A program made the translations under genes and the position numbers. Below, one piece after another: positions 8,520 through 16,939 of a stretch of 64,000 nt of DNA (position 1 is its first letter; each line of letters begins with the position of its first letter). The stretch is from Nocardioides humi (GTDB lineage Bacteria > Actinomycetota > Actinomycetes > Propionibacteriales > Nocardioidaceae): the NCBI RefSeq assembly GCF_006494775.1, contig NZ_CP041146.1:3224001-3288000 (forward strand). Direction: 5' to 3'. The notes under the pieces were generated by a model. The model did no database searches. It saw nothing but the letters and a program-made list of their open reading frames with translations, and was not told the origin of the DNA.

Positions 8520-9757
8520 GACCACCAGCTCCGGTCGCCGGCGAGGCCGCGCTCGAGGATCCGGACGGCATCCTCCCGGTCGAGCTCCCGGGGGTTGTTG
8601 GCGGTGAGCCGGGTGGCCAGCAGGGCCTGGTCGGCGACCTGGTCGACGTGCTCGGGCCGCAGGCCGAGCGCCGCGAGGTCCGGCGGGCAGCCGATCGTGG
8701 CCAGCAGGTCCTCGACCGCGGTGATGCCGGCCCGCGCCGCGGCCTCGGCCGACCCGCCCCGCGGGACGACGCCGAGCAGCTCGGCGACCTCGGCGAATTC
8801 CTCGACCCGGGTCGGGAGGTTGAACCGCATCACGTACGGCAGGAGCGCGCCGACGCCGATGCCGTGCGCGGTGTGGGTCAGCGCGCCGATCGGGGACTGG
8901 AGCGCGTGCGCGGCGGCGGTCCCGGCGGTGTTGATCGCCATGCCCGCGGAGAAGGCGGCGAGCATGGTGTCGGAGCGGGCGCCCAGGTCGGCCGGGTCCG
9001 CGGCCAGCCGCGGGAACGCGTCGCGAACCAGGCGCAGGCCCTGCCGGGCCCAGGTGTCGGTGAGGAGGTTCTTGCCGACGTAGAGGTGCGCCTCGATCTC
9101 CGCGGGGCCGGGGTTCTTGGCGCGAGCGGTGAACGCCTCGACCAGGTGGGTGAGGGCGTCGGCCGCCGTCGCGGTCGTGAGCCCCGGCGGGCAGCTCAGC
9201 GTGAGCTCGGGGTCGACGACCGTCGCCACCGCCTCCAGCCAGGGACTGGCGATCCCCACCTTCATGCCGCGGGCGTCGTCGTACACCACCGAGATGCAGG
9301 TGGCCTCGGCGCCGGTGCCGCCGGTGGTCGGCACCGTCACCAGCGGCAGCCCGGGGCCGGGGACGACGTTCTCGCCGTACAGGGCGGCCACGTCGCCACC
9401 GCGGGCGAGGAGCACCGCGGCGACCTTCGCGAAGTCCAGCACGCTGCCGCCGCCGATCGCGACCACGACGTCGAACTCGGCGGCGTCGTGCGTGCGGGCG
9501 ACCGCCTCGAGGTCCTGGCGCGGGAGGTCCGGCTGGACCCGGCTGTAGGTGGTGACCTTCGTGCCCGCCTCCTCGACCTCGGCGACGAGCTCGCGGTAGA
9601 TCGGGTCGCCGGCCATCCGCTCGTCGGTGCAGAACAGCGCGCGGCCGCCCCAGGCGGGCAGCATCCGGGCGAGCTGGTGCCGCTGCCCGGGACCGAAGAG
9701 CACCGTGCCGGGCTGCCGGAGCAGCCCGAGGCGCAGGTCGTTGGCTGTCCGGGTCAT
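8516..9757 (-). CDS. Iron-containing (group III) alcohol dehydrogenase
   Basis: 413 residues with ATG and stop both overlapping the neighbouring genes by four bases. The NAD-binding half has VAIGGGSVLDFAKVAA and VPTTGGTGAE. The metal-binding half supplies Asp and His in ADALTHLVEAF and further His residues in ALQSPIGALTHTAHGIGVG. Together these give the usual Asp/His3 iron site. In this operon its likely job is oxidation of the primary hydroxyl group of a hydroxy-acid released by ester or lactone hydrolysis, giving the aldehyde for the enzyme encoded just upstream. In classical cyclohexanol degradation this step is done by a zinc enzyme, so an iron enzyme would be a substitution. That role is an inference. 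Confidence 0.85.
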   Translation of the reverse strand: MTRTANDLRLGLLRQPGTVLFGPGQRHQLARMLPAWGGRALFCTDERMAGDPIYRELVAEVEEAGTKVTTYSRVQPDLPRQDLEAVARTHDAAEFDVVVAIGGGSVLDFAKVAAVLLARGGDVAALYGENVVPGPGLPLVTVPTTGGTGAEATCISVVYDDARGMKVGIASPWLEAVATVVDPELTLSCPPGLTTATAADALTHLVEAFTARAKNPGPAEIEAHLYVGKNLLTDTWARQGLRLVRDAFPRLAADPADLGARSDTMLAAFSAGMAINTAGTAAAHALQSPIGALTHTAHGIGVGALLPYVMRFNLPTRVEEFAEVAELLGVVPRGGSAEAAARAGITAVEDLLATIGCPPDLAALGLRPEHVDQVADQALLATRLTANNPRELDREDAVRILERGLAGDRSWWS

Positions 9758-11250
9758 CGCAGGCCCGCCTTCGCCTCGTCCACCGTGATCGCGAGGTACT
9801 TGGGCTCCAGGAACTCGTGGATGCCGTCCGGACCTCCCTCCCGGCCCAGGCCGGAGGCCTTGATGCCGCCGAAGGACGCGACCGGGTCGGCCATGATCCC
9901 GCGGTTGATCCCGACCATGCCGAACTCCAGGCGCTCCGCGACGGCCACCGCGCGGTCCAGGTCGCGGGTGAAGACGTACGCCGCGAGTCCGTAGCTGGTG
10001 TCGTTGGCGAAGTCCAGCGCCTCCTGCACGTCGCCCACGCGGTAGAGCGCGGCGAGCGGCGCGAACAGCTCCTCGGTGCACAGCTCGTGGTCGCGGCTGT
10101 CGAGGGTCATCACGGTCGGCTCGTAGAAGTAGCCGTCCCCCGCGGCCGGCCGTCCGCCGGTGAGTACGTGCGCTCCGATGCCGCGGAACCGCTCGACCAG
10201 GTCGACCACCCGGTCGCGTTGCCGGCTGCTGATGATCGGGCCGACGTCGACGCCGTCCTCGAAGCCGTTGCCGACCCGCAGCTCCCGGGCGGCCGCGACG
10301 AACTTCGCGGTGAACTCGTCGGCGATCGCCTCGTGCAGGATGATCCGGTTCGCCGCGACGCAGGCCTGGCCCGCGTTGCGGAACTTGCAGATCACCGCCT
10401 GCTCGACCGCGAGGTCGACGTCGGCGTCGTCGAGCACCACGAACGGGCCGTCGCCGCCGAGCTCCATCGACGCGTTGACGATGTGGGGAGCGGCCTTCTG
10501 CAGCAGCAGGCTCCCGACGCCGGTGGAGCCGGTGAAGCTGATCTTCCGCAGTCGCGGGTCGGCGAGCGCGGTCTCCGAGATCGTCGCCGAGCTCGTGGTG
10601 TGCAGCAGGTTGACCACGCCGGCCGGGAAGCCGGCGTCCGCGAGGGTCTGGGTGAACAGCGCGCCGGTGAGCGGCGTCTCCTGCGCGGTCTTCATCACCA
10701 CCGTGCAGCCGGCGGCCAGGGCCGCGCCGGCCTTGCGGGCCGACATGAGCAGTGGGAAGTTCCACGGCGTGATCAGCAGGCACGGCCCGACCGGCTGGTG
10801 GGTCGTGACGACCCGGTAGCCCCCGTGCGACCCGTGCGCCCAGCCGCCGTGCAGGTGGGTGATCTGCTCGGCGTACCAGAGGAAGAAGCTGGCGGACAGG
10901 TCGAACTCCGCGCGCGACTCGCTCAGCGGCTTGCCGCTCTCCGCCGTCATCACCCGCGAGAACTGCTCGGCGCGCTCCCGCAGCAGGCCGTGCGCCCGGT
11001 GGAAGAGGTCGGCCCGGGCGCGCGGCGCCCAGCGGCCCCAGGCGTCCTGGGCCGCGACGGCGGCGTCGAGGGCGGCCCGGGTCTCGGCGGCCCCGGCGTC
11101 GGCCATCCGGGCGACGGCGTGCCCGGTCGCGGGGTCGATCACCTCGAAGGACGGGCCGGGGTCGGTCCAGACGCCGTCGATGTAGAGGCTCGTGCGGACG
11201 CCACCGGCCGCCGTCGATCCGGTCGGGGCGACGGTCTCAGCTGTGGTCAT
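9754..11250 (-). CDS. NAD(P)-dependent aldehyde dehydrogenase (succinate-semialdehyde dehydrogenase-like)
   Basis: 498 residues, normal for the superfamily, with AGGAAGG upstream of the ATG. Visible motifs are the oxyanion-hole Asn in ITPWNFPL, cofactor motif SFTGSTGVG, general-base Glu in MELGGDGPFVV, and the nucleophilic Cys in FRNAGQACVAANR. The C-terminal half has EELFAPLAALYRV and SFGGIKASGLGREGG, the latter typical of the GabD/succinate-semialdehyde group. In this operon it probably oxidises an omega-oxo-acid to a dicarboxylate, or a simple aldehyde to an acid. Asp instead of Asn or Ala in ELGGDGP is a small deviation from most family members. Confidence 0.88.
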   Translation of the reverse strand: MTTAETVAPTGSTAAGGVRTSLYIDGVWTDPGPSFEVIDPATGHAVARMADAGAAETRAALDAAVAAQDAWGRWAPRARADLFHRAHGLLRERAEQFSRVMTAESGKPLSESRAEFDLSASFFLWYAEQITHLHGGWAHGSHGGYRVVTTHQPVGPCLLITPWNFPLLMSARKAGAALAAGCTVVMKTAQETPLTGALFTQTLADAGFPAGVVNLLHTTSSATISETALADPRLRKISFTGSTGVGSLLLQKAAPHIVNASMELGGDGPFVVLDDADVDLAVEQAVICKFRNAGQACVAANRIILHEAIADEFTAKFVAAARELRVGNGFEDGVDVGPIISSRQRDRVVDLVERFRGIGAHVLTGGRPAAGDGYFYEPTVMTLDSRDHELCTEELFAPLAALYRVGDVQEALDFANDTSYGLAAYVFTRDLDRAVAVAERLEFGMVGINRGIMADPVASFGGIKASGLGREGGPDGIHEFLEPKYLAITVDEAKAGLR

Positions 11251-11305
11251 GGAGGTTCCTTCCTGGTGCGGGAGGTCCCGCGGGGTGCGATGGGGTGGGG
11301 GCGGT

Positions 11306-12121
11306 TCAGCGGGCGGTGTAGCCGCCGTCGATGGGCAGCGCGACGCCGGTGACCCAGGACGCCTCGTCGGAGGCGAGGTAGAGGACGCCGTACGCGACCT
11401 CCTCGGGACGGCCCAGCCGGCGCAGCGACTGATGGGTCGTGTTGACCTCCTCGTAGGCCGCGATCCCGCCCGGGAACTCGGCGGCGATGCCCTCGACCAG
11501 CGGCGTCAGCACGGTGCTGGGGTGCACGCTGTTCACCCGGATGCCGTGCCTGCCGTACGTCGCGGCGTCCTGCCGGGTCTGCATCGTCACCGCGCCCTTG
11601 GCGACGTGGTACGCCGAGAACTCGTCGTTGCCGCGCAGTCCGTAGATCGAGGAGAAGTTGACGATGCTGCCGCCGCCCTGCTCGATCATGTAGGGCACGG
11701 CGTGCTTGGTCCCCCACAGCACGCCCTTGACGTCGATCGCGAAGAGCGCGTCCCACTCCGCCTCGGTCACCTCGTGCGTCGGCTTGTCCGGACCGATCAC
11801 GCCCGCGCAGTTCACGAGGATGTCGATCCGGCCGTGCTCGGCGACGACCTCGGCCCAGACCCGGGCGACGGCGGCCTCGTCGCTGACGTCGAGCGGCCGG
11901 AACGCGGCCCGGCCACCGGCGTCCCGGATCGCCCGGGCCGCGGCCGCGCCCTCGGTCGTGTCGATGTCGGTCAGCGTCACCGCGGCGCCCTCCCGGGCGA
12001 GCAGCTCGGCGGTGGCGCGGCCCATGCCCATCGCGGCGCCGGTGACCACGGCGACCTTGCCGGCCACGCGCCCGGACCGCTCCGGTGCGCGGGCCCGCTC
12101 GCCGGCGACAGCAGCGCTCAC
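11306..12121 (-). CDS. Short-chain dehydrogenase/reductase, cyclic-alcohol dehydrogenase-like
   Basis: 271 residues from a GTG that overlaps the stop of the monooxygenase gene (GTGA). The first about 20 residues are an unconserved extension before the Rossmann motif TGAAMGMGRATA. LVNCAGV, the catalytic Ser in IVNFSSIYG and Tyr/Lys in SAYHVAKGAV are all present, and the end (LPIDGGYTAR) is normal. Coupling to a Baeyer-Villiger monooxygenase suggests it oxidises a secondary (possibly cyclic) alcohol to the ketone substrate of that enzyme, as cyclohexanol or cyclopentanol dehydrogenases do. A similar SDR sits in the divergent transporter operon at 16211. Confidence 0.85.
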   Translation of the reverse strand: MSAAVAGERARAPERSGRVAGKVAVVTGAAMGMGRATAELLAREGAAVTLTDIDTTEGAAAARAIRDAGGRAAFRPLDVSDEAAVARVWAEVVAEHGRIDILVNCAGVIGPDKPTHEVTEAEWDALFAIDVKGVLWGTKHAVPYMIEQGGGSIVNFSSIYGLRGNDEFSAYHVAKGAVTMQTRQDAATYGRHGIRVNSVHPSTVLTPLVEGIAAEFPGGIAAYEEVNTTHQSLRRLGRPEEVAYGVLYLASDEASWVTGVALPIDGGYTAR

Positions 12122-13770
12122 GCGGGCACCACCGCGGTGTCGTCGGCGGCCACCCGGTCGTTGAGGAAGGACGCGTAGCCCTCGGCCTCCACCTGGCGGC
12201 AGTACTCCTGGTAGACCTGCCCGCCGCCCATGTAGACCTGGAACGCACGACCCTTGCCGGGCACGTTGTGGCCGAGGAACCAGGCGCCGGCCTTCTCGCC
12301 CTCCGAGCACATCACCGTCGCCTCGCCGGCCCGGTTGGTCTCGTCGAGCCACCACTGCTCCGAGGCCGCGGTCGCCTCGATCCGAGGGACGTCGTTCTCC
12401 CGGGCCCAGACCAGCAGGCGCTGCAGCCACTGGGCGCCGAGCTGGATCGGCACCGGCAGGTTCGAGTACGGCGTCTGCGGGCCGAGCGACATGAAGAAGT
12501 TCGGGAACCCGTGGACCGAGATCCCGAGGTTGCTGCGCAGGCCCTCCCGCTCCCACTTCTCCCGCAGGACCAGGCCGTCGCGGCCGACGATGTCGATCGT
12601 CGTCAGCGTGCCGGTCATCGCGTCGAAGCCGGTGGCGAAGACGATGACGTCGAGGTCGTACTCGGTCCCACCCACCCGGATGCCCCGCTCGGTGATCTCC
12701 GAGATGGGGGTCGACTTCACGTCGACGAGGTGGACGTTGGCGCGGTTGAACGTGTCGTAGTAGTGGTGCCCGGTCGGGACGCGCTTGCCGTTGAACGAGT
12801 AGTCCTTCGGGCAGAGCAGCTCCGCGGTGGCGGGGTCCTCGACGATCTCGCGGATCTTGGAGCGGATGAACTCCGAGGCCAGCTCGCTGGACTCGTGGTT
12901 GGTCGCGAGGTCGTTGAAGCACTCGTTGGCGAAGTGGAAGCCGCCCTCCTGCCACTTGCTCTCGAACACCGCGCGCCGCTCCTCCGGCGACGCCTCGAGC
13001 GCGCTCTTCTCGGCGTACTCCATCGCGACGCCGAAGGGATGGGCGGCGGCCTGCTCGAAGATCTCGTCGTAGTGGTCGCGCACGTACTGCATCCACTCCG
13101 CGCCGACCTTCTCGTTGTTGGTCTCCACCACGTAGTTGGGCGTGCGCTGGAAGACGTAGAACTCCTCGGCCTGCTCGGCGATGACCGGCACCGCCTGGAT
13201 GCCGGAGGCGCCCAGGCCGATGATGCCGACCCGCTTGCCCCGCAGGTCCACGCCCTCCCGCGGCCAGGCCGCCGTGTGGTAGGTCGTGCCCGCGAAGCCG
13301 TCGATGCCCGGGATGTCCGGGAGGATCGGCTGGGAGAGGACGCCCATCCCGCTGACGAGGTAGCGCGCGGTCTGCCGGCTGCCGTCCTCGAAGTCGACGA
13401 CCCACCGGTTGCCCGCCTCGTCGTACGCCGCTCGGCTGACCCGCATGCCCAGCTCGATGTCCTTGCGCAGGTCGAGCCGGTCGGCGATGAAGTTCAGGTA
13501 GGCCAGCACCTCCTTGCCGCTGGGGTAGCGCTCGGTCCAGGTCCACTCCTCGCGCACCTCCTTGGAGAAGGAGAAGGAGTAGTAGTGGAACTCGCTGTCC
13601 GTGCGCACGCCCGGGTAGTTGTTGATCCACCAGGTGCCGCCGATGCCGTCGGTCGCGTCCACGACGTGGGTCGAGAGACCGGCTTCGCGCAGGTGGTGGA
13701 GCAGGGCCAGGCCGGAGAAGCCGGCGCCGATGACGAGGGCGTCGTGGTCGACGGGGAGGTCGGTGCTCAT
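12118..13770 (-). CDS. Type I Baeyer-Villiger monooxygenase (cyclohexanone monooxygenase-like)
   Basis: 550 residues, close to cyclohexanone monooxygenase in length and layout. The N-terminal FAD motif is VIGAGFSGLALL, followed by IGGTWWINNYPGVRTDSE. The Baeyer-Villiger fingerprint FxGxxxHxxxWP is present in FAGTTYHTAAWP at about residue 165. The NADPH motif is GIIGLGASGIQ, ATGFD is in the second half (FATGFDAMTG), and the C-terminal PNFFMSLGPQTPYSN and GHNVPGKG stretches match cyclic-ketone enzymes. It should convert a ketone to an ester or lactone with O2 and NADPH. The stop overlaps the SDR start, and an esterase gene lies 59 bases upstream. I recognise the family securely but not the exact ketone. 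Confidence 0.9.
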   Translation of the reverse strand: MSTDLPVDHDALVIGAGFSGLALLHHLREAGLSTHVVDATDGIGGTWWINNYPGVRTDSEFHYYSFSFSKEVREEWTWTERYPSGKEVLAYLNFIADRLDLRKDIELGMRVSRAAYDEAGNRWVVDFEDGSRQTARYLVSGMGVLSQPILPDIPGIDGFAGTTYHTAAWPREGVDLRGKRVGIIGLGASGIQAVPVIAEQAEEFYVFQRTPNYVVETNNEKVGAEWMQYVRDHYDEIFEQAAAHPFGVAMEYAEKSALEASPEERRAVFESKWQEGGFHFANECFNDLATNHESSELASEFIRSKIREIVEDPATAELLCPKDYSFNGKRVPTGHHYYDTFNRANVHLVDVKSTPISEITERGIRVGGTEYDLDVIVFATGFDAMTGTLTTIDIVGRDGLVLREKWEREGLRSNLGISVHGFPNFFMSLGPQTPYSNLPVPIQLGAQWLQRLLVWARENDVPRIEATAASEQWWLDETNRAGEATVMCSEGEKAGAWFLGHNVPGKGRAFQVYMGGGQVYQEYCRQVEAEGYASFLNDRVAADDTAVVPA

Positions 13771-13829
13771 GGGTGGTGTCCTCTTCTGGTTCGGGGTGGC
13801 TCGGGGTGGCTCGGGTGGTTCGGTCGGGG

Positions 13830-14741
13830 TCAGCGGGAGAGGCCGGCGCGGTACCAGTCGGCGATGGCGGCGATCTCCTGGTCGGCGCGCTCGGTCCGCC
13901 CGGCGAGGAAGGGGTAGACGTGCTGCTGGCCCTGCCCGACGGAGAAGGTCACGTCGACGTCGTGCTTCTGCGCGAGCTCGTGCAGCCGGACGCTGTCGTC
14001 GAAGAGCGACTCGACCGAGCCGGCGCAGATGTAGAGCCGCGGGAAGCCGGTCAGGTCCGCGTACAGCGGGTTGGCGAACGGCTCGGTCGGGTCGCAGGCG
14101 CCGCCGATGTACCGGTCGATATTGGCCTGGAGACCCTCCCGCGTGATGAGGAAGTCGGTGGCGTCGTTGCTGTCCAGGGTGGCGCCGGTGTTCTCCATGT
14201 TCAGCCACGGAGACATGGTGATCACCTGGCGCGGCAGGGGGTCCTCGGAGGCGAGGAGCCGCAGGGTCGTCGCGATCGCCAGGTTGCCGCCGGCGGAGTC
14301 GCCGACCAGGGTGGTGCGGGCGGGGTCGCGGCCCTCCGCCCGCCACGCGGCCAGGACGGCGAGGGCGTCCTCGATCGCGGCGGGGTAGGGGTGCTCGGGC
14401 GCCAGGCGGAAGTCGGCGACGAAGACCGGGGCGGCGCACGCCCGGGCGAGGTGCCCGCCGAGCTTGCGGTGCGAGGCGGACGATCCCAGCGCGAACCCGC
14501 CGCCGTGGAGCAGCAGCACCACCTCGTCGCCGTCCGCGCCGAGCGGCTCGGCCCACACCCCGGGCACTCCGGCGACGTCGGCGTGACGGTAGGTCACCCC
14601 GGCGGGCTCGGCGGTCGCCCGCTGCCAGTCGTCGAACATGATCCGCAGCAGCTGCAGCGACATGTCGGGATGGGCCTGCATCTCCACGGCCCACTGGGCG
14701 TAGATCTCGCCGAGGAGGTCCTGCGGCACCGGTTGCGTCAT
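13830..14741 (-). CDS. Alpha/beta hydrolase of the hormone-sensitive-lipase type (ester or lactone hydrolase)
   Basis: 303 residues; the ATG at 14741 has AGGAGA upstream and is preferred over earlier in-frame starts that fall in the regulatory region. The oxyanion motif is LLHGGGFALGS, the nucleophile elbow is GDSAGGN (Ser), and the C-terminal GQGQQHVYPF supplies the His; Asp/Glu lies near AGSVESLFDD. This is family IV (HSL-like). As the first gene of the operon beside a Baeyer-Villiger monooxygenase, it would open the lactone or ester product to a hydroxy-acid or alcohol plus acid. This matches the role of ChnC in cyclohexanone degradation and of AcmB-type esterases in ketone degradation. 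Confidence 0.87.
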   Translation of the reverse strand: MTQPVPQDLLGEIYAQWAVEMQAHPDMSLQLLRIMFDDWQRATAEPAGVTYRHADVAGVPGVWAEPLGADGDEVVLLLHGGGFALGSSASHRKLGGHLARACAAPVFVADFRLAPEHPYPAAIEDALAVLAAWRAEGRDPARTTLVGDSAGGNLAIATTLRLLASEDPLPRQVITMSPWLNMENTGATLDSNDATDFLITREGLQANIDRYIGGACDPTEPFANPLYADLTGFPRLYICAGSVESLFDDSVRLHELAQKHDVDVTFSVGQGQQHVYPFLAGRTERADQEIAAIADWYRAGLSR

Positions 14742-14861
14742 CGCTGACGTCTCCTTCCGAGCGGGGAACCCTCGACCGGTGGGGCCCGCGTCGCGGGGCC
14801 GGGAGGGTGTGGCGGGGAGCCACGCCCTCACCTTGAACCGGGCGGTTCGGCGATGCGAGGG

Positions 14862-14880
14862 CTGTCGCAGATTGCGACAG
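14862..14880. promoter_or_regulatory. Palindrome CTGTCGCA-N3-TGCGACAG in the divergent catabolic/transport promoter
   Basis: Perfect 8-base arms around GAT lie 121 bases upstream of the hydrolase start and 107 bases upstream of the binding-protein start. A second, imperfect copy of the half-site (GTCGCA, then TGACGC) follows at about 14884-14898. This spaced repeat is what an enhancer-type regulator would bind; the AcoR-like protein encoded at 20470-22239 is the best local candidate. Inferred, no binding data. Confidence 0.5.
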
Positions 14881-14940
14881 TCCCGTCGCAGAGTGACGCA
14901 GCTCACCACCCCGGGAGGTCGAAGACTCGCCGTCCAAGGA

Positions 14941-14961
14941 GGTGCTGTGACGGACAGCACC
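14941..14961. promoter_or_regulatory. Palindrome GGTGCTGT-N5-ACAGCACC before the binding-protein gene
   Basis: Perfect 8-base arms around five bases, 26 bases upstream of the ATG at 14987. It could be an operator for one of the three local regulators, or a hairpin in the leader of the transporter mRNA. Its sequence is unrelated to the palindrome at 14862. Confidence 0.4.
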
Positions 14962-14986
14962 CATCGACAGGGCGGACAGATCACAG

Positions 14987-16129
14987 ATGCAGGTGAGCAA
15001 GAAGGGAGTCGTCGCGCTGGTTGCGGCGACGGCACTGGCGAGCGCGGTCAGCGCGTGCTCGACGGGCGCCCCGTCCGGCGACGGCGGCGCGAAGGACACG
15101 GTCGAGGGCCAGCAGGTCGGCGTCGTCGGGACCCAGGACCAGATCGAGGACATCGACCGGTTCTGCGGTGACGACGAGATCACCGTCGCGCTCGCCGACG
15201 GCTTCGGCGGCAACTCGTGGCGCAAGATCACCCGCGCCGTGTTCGAGGCCGAGGCGGCCCGGTGCGACAACATCACCAAGGTCCTCTACACCGACGCGCA
15301 GGGCGACACGCAGAAGGCGATCGCCGACATCAACTCGCTCGTCGCGCAGGGCGTGGACGTCATCGTCACCTTCGTCGACGGTGGTGAGGCACTGCTGCCG
15401 ACCATCAAGAAGGCGACCGCGGCCGGCGTGAAGGTCGTGCCGTTCGTCGGGTCGCCGGGCGGGGAGCCGGGCAAGGACTACGTCGACTTCGTCTCCGAGG
15501 ACATCACGACCTACGGCGAGAACCTCGCCCGCTGGACCATCGAGAAGATGGGCGGCAAGGGCAACCTCGTCATGCTCGGCGGCCTGCCGGGCAACTCCTA
15601 CTCCCAGGGCGTGTACGACGGCGTGGTGAAGGCCGCGCAGGAGAGCCCGGGCGTCACGCTGCTCAACACCGACGGTCCCGTCAGCACCGACTGGGAGCCG
15701 GGCAAGACCCAGCAGGTGGTGGCCGGCCTGCTGACCAAGTACGACGCGATCGACGGCATCGTCGCCGACTACGGCGGCGGCTCCGTGGGCGGCATCCGCG
15801 CCTTCCTGGCCGCGGGCCAGCCGCTCCCGGTGTGGTCGGCCAACGACTCCAACGAGTTCGCGTGCCTGTGGTACGAGCACGCCGAGAAGAACCCGACCTT
15901 CCAGGTGGCGACGGAGTCGTCGCGCAACTGGGTGGTCAAGGTCGCGCTCCACAAGGGCCTGGCGGCCCACAACGGCATCCGCAACGACGAGCCGTCGACG
16001 TACAACCTCGACATCATCGAGGACTCGACGGATGCCGCGAAGGCGCCGAAGTGCGAGGAGTCGCTGCCGCCCGACGCGATCCTCTCCTCCGGCCTCACCG
16101 TCGAGGAGCTCCAGGCGCTCTTCGACTGA
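14987..16129 (+). CDS. Sugar-type (CUT2) ABC transporter substrate-binding lipoprotein
   Basis: 380 residues. A positively charged start and hydrophobic helix end in a lipobox (AVSAC, acylated Cys24). The mature part has the periplasmic-binding-protein type 1 fold of the ribose/xylose group (ITVALADGFGGNSWRK, then DINSLVAQGVDVIVTF, TAAGVKVVPF and VMLGGLPGNSYSQG). The protein would be tethered outside the membrane and deliver ligand to the permeases encoded downstream. CUT2 systems mostly import pentoses, inositol or related polyols. The divergent ketone-degrading operon suggests the ligand here could be a cyclic polyol or alcohol, which is an inference from context only. Confidence 0.87.
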   Translation: MQVSKKGVVALVAATALASAVSACSTGAPSGDGGAKDTVEGQQVGVVGTQDQIEDIDRFCGDDEITVALADGFGGNSWRKITRAVFEAEAARCDNITKVLYTDAQGDTQKAIADINSLVAQGVDVIVTFVDGGEALLPTIKKATAAGVKVVPFVGSPGGEPGKDYVDFVSEDITTYGENLARWTIEKMGGKGNLVMLGGLPGNSYSQGVYDGVVKAAQESPGVTLLNTDGPVSTDWEPGKTQQVVAGLLTKYDAIDGIVADYGGGSVGGIRAFLAAGQPLPVWSANDSNEFACLWYEHAEKNPTFQVATESSRNWVVKVALHKGLAAHNGIRNDEPSTYNLDIIEDSTDAAKAPKCEESLPPDAILSSGLTVEELQALFD

Positions 16130-16210
16130 CCCCGACCCCTCCCGTTCCACCGTCGGCCCGGTCGGAGACCCGGCCGGGCCGACGGGTCCCGCACCCCAAG
16201 GAGCAACCCC

Positions 16211-16939
16211 ATGTCCCGACTCACCGGCAAGGTCGCCATCGTCACCGGCGCCGGACGCGGCATCGGCCAGTCCATCGCCGAGGTGTTCGCCCGCGAGGGC
16301 GCCACCGTGATCGCCACCAGCCGCGGCAGCGACGTCGACTACCTCGACGGCCGCCCCGGCCTGGAGTACCAGCAGCTCGACGTCTCCAGCGACGACGACT
16401 GGCAGCGCGTCGTCGGCGACGTCGTGGCGCGCCACGGGCGCGTCGACGTCCTGGTCAACAACGCGGGCATCATCACCTACGAGCCGGTCCACGAGCTCAG
16501 CGTCGAGGACTGGCAGCGGGTCGTCGCGATCAACCAGACCGGCACCTGGCTCGGCATGCGCGCCGTCGTGCCCGCCATGCTCGCCCAGGGCGCCGGATCC
16601 ATCGTCAACGTGTCCTCGATCTGGGGCTCCGCCGCGGTCGCGGGCGGGCACGCTTACCACGCCACGAAGGGCGCGGTGCGCAATATGTCGAAGAACGCCG
16701 CGATCACCTACGCCCGGGACGGCATCCGGGTGAACTCGCTGCATCCCGGCTTCATCAGCACACCGCTCACCGACGCCCAAGCGCCCGACGTCAACGAGTA
16801 CGTCGTCGGCCAGACGCCGATGGGACGGGCCGGCAAGCCCGAGGAGATCGCCCAGGGCGCGGTCTTCCTCGCCAGTGACGACTCCGGCTTCATGACGGGC
16901 GCGGAGCTCGTCATCGACGGCGGGTACCTGGCGCAGTGA
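16211..16939 (+). CDS. Short-chain dehydrogenase/reductase (cyclopentanol-dehydrogenase-like)
   Basis: 242 residues with AAGGAG upstream of the ATG. Cofactor motif TGAGRGIGQ, LVNNAGI, IVNVSSIWG with the catalytic Ser, and HAYHATKGAV with Tyr/Lys are all present; it ends in LVIDGGYLAQ as classical SDRs do. It is similar in layout to the SDR of the divergent operon. Position between the binding protein and the transporter ATPase, with a GTGA overlap to the latter, indicates that the imported compound is its substrate. A typical reaction would be secondary alcohol to ketone with NAD+. Enzymes inside CUT2 operons commonly act first on the imported molecule. Confidence 0.85.
   Translation: MSRLTGKVAIVTGAGRGIGQSIAEVFAREGATVIATSRGSDVDYLDGRPGLEYQQLDVSSDDDWQRVVGDVVARHGRVDVLVNNAGIITYEPVHELSVEDWQRVVAINQTGTWLGMRAVVPAMLAQGAGSIVNVSSIWGSAAVAGGHAYHATKGAVRNMSKNAAITYARDGIRVNSLHPGFISTPLTDAQAPDVNEYVVGQTPMGRAGKPEEIAQGAVFLASDDSGFMTGAELVIDGGYLAQ

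Noticed and set aside
9817..11352. Long plus-strand frame opposite the aldehyde dehydrogenase
   Set aside because: Low-complexity Arg/Gly/Val-rich product and no ribosome site; the opposite strand has full aldehyde dehydrogenase motifs.
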